Shown here in pieces: positions 46,092 to 55,287 of a stretch of 64,000 nt of DNA. The translations under genes and the position numbers were made by a program. Source of the stretch: an uncultured Pseudomonadota bacterium (GTDB lineage: Bacteria > Myxococcota_A > Bradymonadia > Bradymonadales > Bradymonadaceae); assembly GCA_913057905.1 (NCBI GenBank), contig CAJXPB010000005.1, positions 186,001 to 250,000 of the forward strand, in the 5' to 3' direction. Numbering within the stretch: position 1 is the stretch's first letter; each line of letters opens with the position of its first letter. Below the pieces are notes generated by a model that was given only the letters and a program-made list of their open reading frames with translations, had not been told where the DNA came from and did not search any database.

Positions 46092-47543
46092 ATGTTCAAC
46101 ATCGATTCCCTCGTCAAAATCAGCGGCTGGGAGTGGGAGATACCCGTCTCTCACCGGCCTGACATGCAGGTTCCGGTTCGGATCTTTGCGACCCGGACTC
46201 TGCTCGAACAGATCCAGGAGGACCGATCGCTCGAGCAGGCCGTCAACTCCGCCACGTTGCCCGGGCTGGTCGGTCAGGTCATCGTCATGCCCGATATGCA
46301 CCAGGGATATGGCTTTCCGATCGGCGGCGTGGCCGCCACACGGTATCCGACCGGTGTCGTCTCGCCGGGGGCTATCGGCTACGACATCAACTGCGGGGTG
46401 CGACTGTTGGCGTCGCAGGTCCCCTACGAGCAGGCGGAGCCGCTGCTCGACAAACTCGCCGACGCATTGGAACGCCGTTGCCCCGCCGGCGTGGGGGTCG
46501 GTGGAAAGCTGAGTCTGTCATCGGACCAGCTCCGAGAGGTCGCCGAGCGCGGGGCCCGGTGGGCGCTGGATGAAGGGATGGCCACAGAAGACGACCTTGC
46601 GCGAACCGAGGAGGGCGGTTGCCTCGACGGCGCCGACACGGATGCCGTCAGCCAACGGGCCACCGAACGCGGGCGAGATCAGGTCGGTACCCTCGGGTCC
46701 GGAAACCATTTTCTGGAGGTCGAGCGCGTCGACGAGATCTATGACTCGGAGGCCGCCGAGGCGATGGGCCTCCGCGAGGATATGCTCACCATCATGATCC
46801 ATACCGGCTCCCGCGGGTACGGCCACCAGATTTGCACCGAGTACACCAACAGTTTTCAGAACGTGATGAAGGAGTACGGGATCGAGTTACCCGACCGCCA
46901 ACTCGCCTGTGCTCCCATGGACTCGCCGGAGGGTGAGAACTATCTGCGGGCTATGCGATGTGCTGCCAACTTCGCGTTCACGAACCGTCAGGTGCTGACG
47001 GATCTGGCGCGCTCGGGGTTCGAAGAGACCTTTGCGGGGCAATTCGACGACCTCGACCTCCGGCAGGTCTACGACGTGGCCCACAACATGGGCAAGATCG
47101 AGGAACACACCATCGACGGCGAGACTCAGAAGGTCTGCGTCCACCGAAAAGGCGCCACGCGAGCCTTCGGCCCCGGTCACGCCGACCTGCCCGACGACTA
47201 CCGCGACATCGGTCAACCGGTCATCATTCCGGGCAGCATGGGCACGGCCTCCTGGGTACTGAAGGGGACCGCCGAGAGCATGACTCGAACCTTCGGGTCG
47301 ACCGCCCATGGCGCCGGACGCACGATGAGCCGGCGACAGGCCAAAGAGGAAGTGTGGGGCGAGGACCTGGCCGATACCCTCGAGCGGCGCGGCATCCGCG
47401 TGCGTGCCAAATCCTTCGCCGGTCTCGCCGAAGAGGCCCCGCTGGCTTACAAGGATGTCGACGGCGTCGTCGATACGATCGGCCACTCGAAAATCGCCGG
47501 GAAGGTGGCTCGGCTGGAGCCCGTCGCCGTCATCAAGGGATAG
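46092..47543 (+). CDS. rtcB: RNA-splicing ligase RtcB
   Basis: A 483-residue GTP- and Mn-dependent ligase joining 2',3'-cyclic phosphate and 5'-OH RNA ends. ATG 46092 follows AAAGGAG; an upstream in-frame TTG would add eight residues. Metal and catalytic motifs are complete: [24 protein letters not shown] (Cys101), [29 protein letters not shown], and the guanylylated His406 in TAHGAGR. Length matches the family. It serves RNA repair and possibly tRNA maintenance; no tRNA genes or cyclase (rtcA) are near. Confidence 0.97.
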   Translation: MFNIDSLVKISGWEWEIPVSHRPDMQVPVRIFATRTLLEQIQEDRSLEQAVNSATLPGLVGQVIVMPDMHQGYGFPIGGVAATRYPTGVVSPGAIGYDINCGVRLLASQVPYEQAEPLLDKLADALERRCPAGVGVGGKLSLSSDQLREVAERGARWALDEGMATEDDLARTEEGGCLDGADTDAVSQRATERGRDQVGTLGSGNHFLEVERVDEIYDSEAAEAMGLREDMLTIMIHTGSRGYGHQICTEYTNSFQNVMKEYGIELPDRQLACAPMDSPEGENYLRAMRCAANFAFTNRQVLTDLARSGFEETFAGQFDDLDLRQVYDVAHNMGKIEEHTIDGETQKVCVHRKGATRAFGPGHADLPDDYRDIGQPVIIPGSMGTASWVLKGTAESMTRTFGSTAHGAGRTMSRRQAKEEVWGEDLADTLERRGIRVRAKSFAGLAEEAPLAYKDVDGVVDTIGHSKIAGKVARLEPVAVIKG

Positions 47544-47546
47544 GGA

Positions 47547-48152
47547 TCAGACCGGCGGCTCGATCGGATAGACCTTCGCCAGACGTGACCGCAGGGTGTC
47601 GGCATCCTCGAACCGGATCGCGCTCATGGCACAGGCCCGCGCCCCGTTGCAGTTGAGTTCCCGGTCGTCGACGAACAGACAATCCCAGGGGTCGACCTTC
47701 AGCGTTCTCGCCGCCGTCAGATACGCCTCGGCCTCGGGCTTGCGAAAACCGGTCCGGCACGAGACAAACGTCCAGTCGAGATAGCTGCGAATGTCGAGCT
47801 TTCGGTCGATGATCTTCCACCAGATCGGATAGTTCGACAGAGCGTGCATATCGACCCCGGCTTGCGCGAGGTCTTCCAGCAGTGCTTTCATGCCGGGCAC
47901 GAATTCGTAGGCTTCGTGCAGGTGGTCTCGAAACGCCTCGCGATCCGCATCCGACAGGCCGTCGAGATAACGCTCGAAGAATGTGGGCTCATCGATCAGA
48001 CCGCGCTCGAAATCGACCCACGCCGACGGGTCTTTCTGTTGGTTCAGCGCTTCGAGCGACATGTCGAAGAACTCGGGGATCGCGTCGTGATAAGGATCTT
48101 CGACGACGGTACTCATGATGTCGAGCAGCAACACGGGATGGGTCGACGGCAT
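47547..48152 (-). CDS. HAD-superfamily hydrolase with altered motif I
   Basis: A 201-residue HAD-IA-type protein starting at the ATG at 48152. Motif I is LLLDIMSTVVEDPYHDAIPEFF, in which the second acidic residue of DxDx(T/V) is Met and the third position Ser. Motif II is HALSNYP, motif III the Lys of GFRKPEAEAY, and motif IV CLFVDDRELN. A plant and cyanobacterial HAD subgroup carries a similar DVMDT sequence, so the change is probably lineage-typical rather than decay. Without the general acid, efficient phosphatase activity is doubtful. It converges on rtcB with a 3-bp gap. Confidence 0.85.
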   Translation of the reverse strand: MPSTHPVLLLDIMSTVVEDPYHDAIPEFFDMSLEALNQQKDPSAWVDFERGLIDEPTFFERYLDGLSDADREAFRDHLHEAYEFVPGMKALLEDLAQAGVDMHALSNYPIWWKIIDRKLDIRSYLDWTFVSCRTGFRKPEAEAYLTAARTLKVDPWDCLFVDDRELNCNGARACAMSAIRFEDADTLRSRLAKVYPIEPPV

Positions 48153-48188
48153 CGGTACAACCTTTTGGATTCGACGACTGCGATTAGG

Positions 48189-48220
48189 TTGACACGACAG
48201 ATTCCGGAGACGATCTCCGG
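48189..48220 (+). promoter_or_regulatory. TTGACA box with adjacent 7-3-7 palindrome upstream of the rhomboid gene
   Basis: A perfect TTGACA (48189-48194) is followed by CCGGAGA-CGA-TCTCCGG (48204-48220) in the shared 127-bp region between the HAD and rhomboid genes. No good -10 hexamer is visible 16-18 bp downstream. An operator is possible but unproven. Confidence 0.3.
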
Positions 48221-48279
48221 AGGGCCACGTCCGGGCGACCGAACACCGGGCGGGGCAGATGTAGCAGATTCCCAAGCCG

Positions 48280-50499
48280 GTGACGACCTTGACTGATAAA
48301 TTCCGAGACGACGACGAGACCAACGATTCGAATTCGCCGGAGGGCGAAGACTCGACTCAGCAGGGGGGTGAGGACTCGAGTGACGAGGTGATCGAGGCGG
48401 TCCCCTACGACGAACCACCGGTTCAACAGGAGCCGTCCGACGACCCGGGTCGTGGCAATCGGGCGTGGCCGGAGGGGATGCCCTCGGAGCTGGGTGCTCT
48501 CTTCGGCATGCAGGGGGGCGCCCAGCAGCCCCGTCAGCGTTCCGTCTTTCGCCTGCGGGCTCCGACGATGTGGTCGGGGCGACTTCGACTGCTGATGATG
48601 GTCGCTCTGGGATACTGGGCGCTCTCTTCGGTTCCCGGTGCCTTCGCCGGGGCCGTGGGGTGGTGGACCTGGATCGAGCTGGTCGGCATCCCGCTGTTCG
48701 TCGTGGGAAACTACGCGTGGCGATGGTTCCGACTGCCCGACCAGACCCAGGAGGTCCGGCTGGAAGACGACCGTGTCTATTTGCCCAAGGGGCCGGACGT
48801 CGGGTCGGTCACCGAGGTCGAATACACCGAACTTCGCGCGATCATGCCCATGCGGCGAGGGACCACCGAGATGCTCCTCGTCGACACCGAATCGGGGCAA
48901 TTTATCTACTCGTCGGATGACTTCGAGGACGCTCAGGCCACCCAACTGCTCCGCGAAGCGTTCCAACGAAAGGTCGCCGAACATCCGGACAGCGAGTCGA
49001 TCAGGCAGAGGCTTCAGGATCTCGAAAACCTCTCCCGCCGGATCGGCAATAATGATACGCAGGTCACCTTTGGTCTGCTGGGCCTGATCGTTGCGATCTA
49101 CGGCATCGAATACATGACCGGGGCCCTGCAGGGGTACAACCTGCTTCGGTTCGGCGCGAATTCAGCCCCCCTGATCGACGCCGGGCAGTGGTGGCGGCTG
49201 ATCTCGGGCAATTTCCTGCACGGCGGCTTCATCCACATTCTGTTCAACGGGGTCGCGCTCTTTTTTCTGGGCCTGTACATCGAGCGCCTGCTGGGGAGCT
49301 GGCGGTTTTTGGGCATCTTTCTGTTGTCGGCGGTCGGAGGCGCGCTCGGATCGTACTGGTTTACCGAGGCCCCGATGTCGGTCGGGTCATCGACGGCGTT
49401 GTTCGGGCTGATCGCCGCCTTCGGTGTCATCCACATCAAGTACTGGCGGGATCTGCCACCGCCGTACCGGCAATCGATTCAGTGGTGGGTCTTCATTCTC
49501 ACCGCGAACGTCGGGATTTCGTTCGTGCCCTTTATCGACACCGCGGGCCACTTCGGCGGGTTGTTGACCGGAGCGGTCGTCACCGGGGCGGCGACGGCCG
49601 GAATGTCGGAGTTCGATCCCTCACTGGAGGCGCCGGGCTGGTGGCGCGGGCTGACCGGCGTGACGCTTCTGGTCTTCGCCGTGGCCGGAGGACTCGCGAT
49701 CAGTCACGCCATCAAGGACCCGAGCGGCGATCTGAATACCCTTCTGAGCGCTCAGTACGAACGCGCTCAGCAGCGTAACGACGCCCAGAGCCTCAATCAG
49801 ACGGCGTGGCTGTTTGCCACACAGAAAAACGTCGAGACCAGTCAGTTGGAGACGGCACTGGAGTCGGCCCGGCAGGCCGTCGACATCGATTCGGCGCCGG
49901 CGTTCCGCGATACGCTGGCGACCGTCCACTACCGGCTCGGATTGCGTTCCAGCCGCGACCAGCGGCGTCAGCATCTCGCGACGGCTGTCGAGCTCGAACG
50001 CGGCGTTCTGAAAGCCGTGCGCGAGGGAAAGGCTCAGGGTCCCTCCGGGGGGATGGTCGAATCGGTCTCCAGCGAGATGTGGTCGACCTCGGAGGGCTAC
50101 TACGCCACCCAACTGGGAAGATTTCTGGAGGCCTACACCGACGACTTCGGTCGATTCGTCGTCGGGGAACCGCCCGAACACGACATCGAGGTCGGCCTGA
50201 CGCGGCGATCCGGGAAGCCGGCGCTGGAAGTGGATCTCACAGAATCCCACCCCGGGCCGGTCGAACTATTCGCCCTCGCATTTCGCGAGAATCGCCGCAT
50301 TGGCGTCGCCCACGTCTGCATCGCCGAAGGCAGTCGGGGCGCGACCCTGCAGCAATTCGATGGCCAACCCGACAGTGTGCCTGCCGATGAATCGACCCAC
50401 GTCCGGGTGGCCTTTGTGGCCACCGAGAAGCCGAACTGCGAGGACGCCCACAGTGCGGCCTGGTGGTCGACCTCCCAAGAGGTCGCTCGTCTCCCCTGA
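48280..50499 (+). CDS. Large rhomboid-family intramembrane protease with soluble extensions
   Basis: A 739-residue protein starting at GTG. A 95-residue acidic disordered N-terminus precedes two extra membrane helices and a PH-like/soluble segment (about 145-255). The rhomboid core follows (about 265-470): HGGFIHILFNG, the catalytic Ser371 in VGSSTALFGL and His424 in DTAGHFGGLLTG. The usual GxSG reads GSST, but Ser and His are both present. The C-terminal 260 residues contain a TPR-like part (LNQTAWLFATQKNV ... ALESARQAVDIDSAPAFRDTLATVHYRLG) and a beta domain. It would cut membrane proteins within the bilayer; targets are unknown. Confidence 0.9.
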   Translation: MTTLTDKFRDDDETNDSNSPEGEDSTQQGGEDSSDEVIEAVPYDEPPVQQEPSDDPGRGNRAWPEGMPSELGALFGMQGGAQQPRQRSVFRLRAPTMWSGRLRLLMMVALGYWALSSVPGAFAGAVGWWTWIELVGIPLFVVGNYAWRWFRLPDQTQEVRLEDDRVYLPKGPDVGSVTEVEYTELRAIMPMRRGTTEMLLVDTESGQFIYSSDDFEDAQATQLLREAFQRKVAEHPDSESIRQRLQDLENLSRRIGNNDTQVTFGLLGLIVAIYGIEYMTGALQGYNLLRFGANSAPLIDAGQWWRLISGNFLHGGFIHILFNGVALFFLGLYIERLLGSWRFLGIFLLSAVGGALGSYWFTEAPMSVGSSTALFGLIAAFGVIHIKYWRDLPPPYRQSIQWWVFILTANVGISFVPFIDTAGHFGGLLTGAVVTGAATAGMSEFDPSLEAPGWWRGLTGVTLLVFAVAGGLAISHAIKDPSGDLNTLLSAQYERAQQRNDAQSLNQTAWLFATQKNVETSQLETALESARQAVDIDSAPAFRDTLATVHYRLGLRSSRDQRRQHLATAVELERGVLKAVREGKAQGPSGGMVESVSSEMWSTSEGYYATQLGRFLEAYTDDFGRFVVGEPPEHDIEVGLTRRSGKPALEVDLTESHPGPVELFALAFRENRRIGVAHVCIAEGSRGATLQQFDGQPDSVPADESTHVRVAFVATEKPNCEDAHSAAWWSTSQEVARLP

Positions 50500-50583
50500 A
50501 CCCGGGCTTGAAACGCCCGGCGCCGCGACGACACTCCACATAGCACGGTTCGGCAATGATTCTGGCTCATTCGGGAGGACGCC

Positions 50584-51528
50584 ATGCGACGCACTGGATT
50601 GATTTCGTTGTTTGCCTTTGTGCTTCTGTTTTCGGTCGGCTGCAAAAACGGTGAGGGAAAACCGGACGAGACTGCTCAGGCCGAAGAAGCGACGCAGAAA
50701 AAGTCGAAGGACAACAAGGACAAAGAGATGACATCGAGCGACGACGAGACGGAAGGGATCACCTCGAAGATGGCCGATGAGCACGAGGGCGACGAGCCCG
50801 AGGCCAGCCCCCTGACCGAGATGGAACCGGCTCAACCGGTCGTCGGCCGCTCGGTGTCGTACGGAACGGTCGACGGCCAAGAGCTGACCGGATACGTCGC
50901 TCAACCCGAAAATGCGGGCAGCTCGCTACCCTCGTTGATCGTCATCCACGAGTGGTGGGGGCTCAACGACAACATTCGGAAGATGGCCCGTTTTCTGGCA
51001 GGGGAGGGCTACAGGGCGCTCGCCGTCGATCTGTACGATGACAAGGTCGCCGAAAGCCCGGACAAGGCTCAGCAATTCATGGGCGCGGCCATGAAAAATA
51101 AAGAGGCCGTGAAAACAAACCTCAAGGAGGCGTACCGCTATCTGCACGAGGACCGATCGGCCCCGCGAGTGGGCGTCATCGGATGGTGTTTCGGCGGCGG
51201 ATGGTCTCTGCAGACGGCGCTGATGTACCCCGACGAGATCGATGCGACGGTCATCTACTACGGAGAGCTGGTCACCGACCGAACTGCATTGAAGACACTG
51301 CAGATGCCGGTGGTCGGTTTCTTCGGGGCCGAGGACAACGCCATTCCACCCTCGACGGTGCGCACCTTCGAGTCGACGCTCAAGGACCTGGGCAAAGACG
51401 CCGAAATGTACATCTACGAGGGGGCCAACCATGCCTTCGCCAATCCCTCGGGCAAGCGGTACAATCCGAAGGCTGCGGCCGACGCCTGGAAGAAGACGAC
51501 GGCGTTCCTCGAAAAGCATCTGAAGTAG
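50584..51528 (+). CDS. Dienelactone hydrolase family lipoprotein
   Basis: A 314-residue protein with GGGAGG before the ATG. A signal peptide ends in the lipobox FSVGC (Cys20), followed by a Lys/Glu-rich linker to about residue 90. The alpha/beta-hydrolase domain has the dienelactone hydrolase triad: Cys202 in GWCFGGGWS, Asp251 in GAEDNAIPP and His283 in GANHAFAN. IVIHEWWGLNDNIR is the oxyanion region. The cysteine nucleophile sets it apart from serine esterases. Lipid-anchored members are common in Myxococcota; the substrate is unknown. Confidence 0.93.
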   Translation: MRRTGLISLFAFVLLFSVGCKNGEGKPDETAQAEEATQKKSKDNKDKEMTSSDDETEGITSKMADEHEGDEPEASPLTEMEPAQPVVGRSVSYGTVDGQELTGYVAQPENAGSSLPSLIVIHEWWGLNDNIRKMARFLAGEGYRALAVDLYDDKVAESPDKAQQFMGAAMKNKEAVKTNLKEAYRYLHEDRSAPRVGVIGWCFGGGWSLQTALMYPDEIDATVIYYGELVTDRTALKTLQMPVVGFFGAEDNAIPPSTVRTFESTLKDLGKDAEMYIYEGANHAFANPSGKRYNPKAAADAWKKTTAFLEKHLK

Positions 51529-51615
51529 TGTGATTGCGATTTTGGATCGCTGCGTTAGCATTCGGTCCGCTGGCCGTCTGCCAGCTCGATTGAGTGGCTC
51601 CGACAGCGGACCGGT

Positions 51616-53340
51616 GTGACCGAAGAGAACCCACAAGTCGACCGTATCGAATGCCCCGGTTGCGGGGAGCTGTACCGATTTCGGCCCCGGGAGGGGTATC
51701 CGACGCCCGCGTCGGTTCCGTGTCCCGTCTGTCCGGCGCGGATCCCGGTGGGCGGTCCTCGGTCCCGCAACTGGGTCGAGACGACCCATGCCGAGGTCTT
51801 CGGCCGGGCTCCGACACCCGCTCCCGTTCCCGAAGAGGAGTCCGTCGAAACGGCTCCCGCCGCATCGGCTCCCGCTGCATCTGGAGAGGTAGACTCCACG
51901 GACGAGCGGACGCGGGAAGAGGGCCCGTCCAAGCCGGCCCGCCGCGCCTTGGTGGGAATCTCGGCCTGGTGGGTCGTCTTCGGGTTTCTCATCGGAGGGG
52001 CCGCCGCCGCAGGGGTCTTTGTCTGGCTGGACCGCACCGAGGAACCTACGCCTCGAGCCAGGGCAGAGGCCCCGGTCGAATCGCCCGACACCGGCTCGGA
52101 GTCTTCGGCTTCGAGGTCCGATGAAAAGGCGTCGCAGGGTGCGGCCGCCCGCCCCGAAACACCAAAACCGCCCAGTCCGGACGAGGTCCGCACCGCCGTA
52201 GATGCGGCCAAGAAGCGGGTTCGCGCTGCTCCCGACGAACTCGGCTACATCACGTCATTGTTGGAGGTCGACCACTACGGACCGGCGCGAACCCGGGCCC
52301 TCGACGTACTGACCGCGTCTGGGGTCGGTTCGAATCGTGAGGCCGCCGATCTGTACCGACGGTCGGTGCGGCAAGACCCCGCCTTCGACCGGCGCATGCT
52401 CACGCTCGGCGAAGACGTCGACATCGGTGCGATTCACAGCCTCGGTGGCGGATGGTCGATATCGTTTCGCATGACCTATCGTGGCCGGACCCGGTATGCC
52501 TTCAAGCCGATGCAGAAAAACTGGACCGAGGGATGGCGCGCCGAGATCGCCAGCGACCGGCTGTGTCAGGTGTTGCCCTGCGGGTTCGACATACCGCGGA
52601 ATCGGCCCGCCAAGATCCGCCGAGACCGCTTCGAGAAGCTCTATCGAAAGGTCTGGGACGAAGACCAAAAGGAGTACGCCGAGCGGTTCGACGACCTCGT
52701 CTGGACCACCGAAATCGGCGACGACGGTCAGGAGCACGAATATCTGTACGGGACCCTCAAGGACTGGGTCCCCGATTTCGTCCGCTGGCCCCTGGAATAC
52801 ACGACGGTCTGGGAACCCTGGCTCGATGCACGCCAGCCTCCGTCGGTGCTCGATCAGCCACTCGAAGAGGCCTTGGCCCCGTTCAAAGACAAGGGTACCG
52901 CGCCGTTTTACCGGCGCATCGTCTCACAGCGAGGCGACGCGACGACGCGCTCGATGGCGCGGCAATTGTCGAATATTCTGGTCTTCGATTTTCTGGTCTC
53001 GAACTGGGATCGATTCAGCACGGCCACCCAGTACTACGGGGTCAACAACCAGTTCGCCGACGGGCGGTTCGTCTCGATCGACAACGGGGCGGCCTTTCCG
53101 ACCATCCACTTTCCCGACGTGCGCGAGCGCCTCTCGCCAGTCAGCCGGTTCAGTCGGCGGATGATCACCGCCATCAGGGCGCTGAATCCCGAGACGTTGA
53201 ATCCGGTACTGTTTCCCAATCCATCGATCGACGAGCGGGCGCGTCTGGAGGTCTTCTGGAGTCAGCGAGACCGCCTGCTCGACCGCATGCGCACCCTGGT
53301 GTCCACCCACGGCCGTGACGCCGTCTACGCCTTCGAATAG
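51616..53340 (+). CDS. Membrane protein with FAM20/CotH-like atypical kinase domain
   Basis: A 574-residue protein starting at GTG. A zinc ribbon (Cys13, Cys16, Cys36, Cys39) is followed by a Pro/Glu-rich linker, one helix (about 111-138) and a second disordered linker to about 190. The C-terminal domain has the residue pattern of the FAM20C / Four-jointed / HipA-like kinase fold: Lys297 in RYAFKPMQ, Glu310 in AEIASDRL, Asp465 in VSNWDRFST and Asp489 in SIDNGAAFP. Basic residues before the helix predict that the kinase domain lies outside the inner membrane. Kinase activity is inferred from motifs only; a non-enzymatic relative is possible. Confidence 0.65.
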   Translation: MTEENPQVDRIECPGCGELYRFRPREGYPTPASVPCPVCPARIPVGGPRSRNWVETTHAEVFGRAPTPAPVPEEESVETAPAASAPAASGEVDSTDERTREEGPSKPARRALVGISAWWVVFGFLIGGAAAAGVFVWLDRTEEPTPRARAEAPVESPDTGSESSASRSDEKASQGAAARPETPKPPSPDEVRTAVDAAKKRVRAAPDELGYITSLLEVDHYGPARTRALDVLTASGVGSNREAADLYRRSVRQDPAFDRRMLTLGEDVDIGAIHSLGGGWSISFRMTYRGRTRYAFKPMQKNWTEGWRAEIASDRLCQVLPCGFDIPRNRPAKIRRDRFEKLYRKVWDEDQKEYAERFDDLVWTTEIGDDGQEHEYLYGTLKDWVPDFVRWPLEYTTVWEPWLDARQPPSVLDQPLEEALAPFKDKGTAPFYRRIVSQRGDATTRSMARQLSNILVFDFLVSNWDRFSTATQYYGVNNQFADGRFVSIDNGAAFPTIHFPDVRERLSPVSRFSRRMITAIRALNPETLNPVLFPNPSIDERARLEVFWSQRDRLLDRMRTLVSTHGRDAVYAFE

Positions 53341-53419
53341 AGATGCGTCGGTTGCCCTTGCGGGACGACCTCGGTATGGGAACGGCGGCTGATCCCTTCC
53401 CTTTCGCGAGGCTGTATCG

Positions 53420-55264
53420 ATGGCAGACGGCGGTGATCACGAGCAGAAGCGGCGGGAGCTGATGGGGCATCCTGCCGGCCTCTTCGTGCTGTTTATGGTC
53501 GAGCTGTGGGAGCGCTTCAGCTTCTACGGCATGCGGGCGCTTCTGACGCTCTATATGACCAAACAGCTCCTCTTCAGCGACGAAATCTCCTACGGGATTT
53601 ATGCCGCCTACGGGGCGCTCGTCTATGCCACCCCGGTCATTGGCGGCTTTCTGGCCGACAGACTGCTCGGTTACAAGAAGGCGATCACCGCCGGAGCGAT
53701 TCTCATGGCGGTGGGTCACTTCACCATGACCTTCGACGCCGAGGTGTTGTCGACCGTACTCGCACCCTTCGGGGCAACCGCCCTCGAGGGCAACGTCCTG
53801 AAGATACCGGGACTCGTCGAGTTCGACGCCACGCTGTTTCTGTACACCGCTCTGGCCCTGCTGATCCTGGGCAACGGCTTCTTCAAGCCGAACATCTCGA
53901 GTCTGGTCGGCAAGCTGTACGACGACGACGAGGTCGACGAGAGCAAACGCGACGGCGGCTTCACGATCTTCTACATGGGGATCAACATCGGCGCGTTCCT
54001 CGCCGGGATCGTCTGCGGAACCGTCGGCGAAACCTACGGGTGGCACTACGGATTCGGACTGGCCGGATTCGGCATGCTCGCCGGGCTGATCATCTTCTGG
54101 AATTTCGGGTATCTCGTCGGCGACAAAGGCGAGGCCCCGGACCCCGACAGGCTCGATGCCCCCTTTCCCTTCGGTGTGGCCCGCGAGCGAATGCTCAAAT
54201 GGGGGGCCATGTTGGCCGCGGGTGGCGTGGTCGTCTATCTGGTTCAGGCGAGCGTCCTGACCGTCGTCGGCCCCTGGATCGGCACTCTGCTGGATGCGCT
54301 TTCGGGACTGTTTGGAAGCGGGGTCTCGGGCGGAGCGGTGACGACGTACCTGATCGGGTTGACCGGTCTGTTGGCGCTCCTCGCCATTCAGACCGGGCTG
54401 TTTGGGATTCTGTTTACCTACCTGACCAACTTTCAGGCCGTCATCGTCGGCACGCTGATCGCCGTGCCCAATGTCGCGTATATGATCACCCGCCACGAAG
54501 TGATGGGCGGGCTCTTGTTGCTCGTAGGCATCGGCGTCTTCGGCTGGCTGATCTCGTTTGCCATCAACAGTGACCCCGTCGACCGCGACCGGCTGATCGT
54601 CGTCATGGTGTTGATCTTCTTTTCGATGACCTTCTGGGCGTTCTTCGAGCAGGCCGGCAGCTCGATGAACCTGTTTACCGACCGCAACGTCGACCGCTTT
54701 GTCTGGGGCTGGGAGGTGCCGACGACCTGGTTCCAGTCGGCCAACCCCCTGTTCATCATGCTGCTCGCACCGGTGTTTGCCTGGTTGTGGCAATTTTTGA
54801 AGGCCCGCGAATGGGAGCCGCGTACGCCGACGAAGTTCGGTCTGGGGCTGCTGCAATTGTCGATGGGATTCGGAGCGCTCGTGGTGGGTGCCCAGTTTGC
54901 CGGGCCCGACGGAAAGGTCGCCATGGTCTTTCTGCTTCTCGCCTATATGTTGCATACGACCGGGGAGCTCTGTCTGTCGCCGGTGGGTCTGTCGATGGTC
55001 ACCAAATTATCACCGAAAAAAGCCGTCGGCGCGGTGATGGGCGCGTGGTTTTTGTCGACCTCGTTCGCCCACTACATCGCCGGGCTCTTCGCGCAGTTCG
55101 CCAGCGCGCCGGAGGGCTCGAAGATGGGGCAGCTTCCGGTCGACCAGAGATTGGCGATCTACACCGATCTCTTTGGAACCATCGCCATAATCGCCCTATG
55201 TGTTGGGCTTCTTTGCTTTGCCCTCGTGCCCTGGCTGAACAAAAAGATGCACGGGGTTCACTGA
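53420..55264 (+). CDS. POT-family proton-dependent oligopeptide transporter
   Basis: A 614-residue inner-membrane transporter with about 14 helices. The family marker ELWERFSFYGMRALLTLYM (ExxERFxYYG) sits near residue 30, GGFLADRLLGYKKAI is the loop 2-3 motif, and FFKPNISSLVGKLY and FWAFFEQAGSSMNLF are further POT signatures. It would import di- and tripeptides with protons. The two amidohydrolases downstream could process peptide-derived compounds, although they lie 23 bp away and a shared role is inference. Confidence 0.96.
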   Translation: MADGGDHEQKRRELMGHPAGLFVLFMVELWERFSFYGMRALLTLYMTKQLLFSDEISYGIYAAYGALVYATPVIGGFLADRLLGYKKAITAGAILMAVGHFTMTFDAEVLSTVLAPFGATALEGNVLKIPGLVEFDATLFLYTALALLILGNGFFKPNISSLVGKLYDDDEVDESKRDGGFTIFYMGINIGAFLAGIVCGTVGETYGWHYGFGLAGFGMLAGLIIFWNFGYLVGDKGEAPDPDRLDAPFPFGVARERMLKWGAMLAAGGVVVYLVQASVLTVVGPWIGTLLDALSGLFGSGVSGGAVTTYLIGLTGLLALLAIQTGLFGILFTYLTNFQAVIVGTLIAVPNVAYMITRHEVMGGLLLLVGIGVFGWLISFAINSDPVDRDRLIVVMVLIFFSMTFWAFFEQAGSSMNLFTDRNVDRFVWGWEVPTTWFQSANPLFIMLLAPVFAWLWQFLKAREWEPRTPTKFGLGLLQLSMGFGALVVGAQFAGPDGKVAMVFLLLAYMLHTTGELCLSPVGLSMVTKLSPKKAVGAVMGAWFLSTSFAHYIAGLFAQFASAPEGSKMGQLPVDQRLAIYTDLFGTIAIIALCVGLLCFALVPWLNKKMHGVH

Positions 55265-55287
55265 CGACATCGAACTGAGTTCTGACC

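Noticed and set aside
50502-50520. CCGGGC ... GCCCGG hairpin after the rhomboid gene as a terminator
   Set aside because: Six-bp stem with no T-run; too weak to call.
53174-54955. 593-codon minus-strand frame opposite the POT transporter
   Set aside because: Low-complexity Gln/His/Asp-rich translation, exactly antisense to a well-supported membrane transporter.
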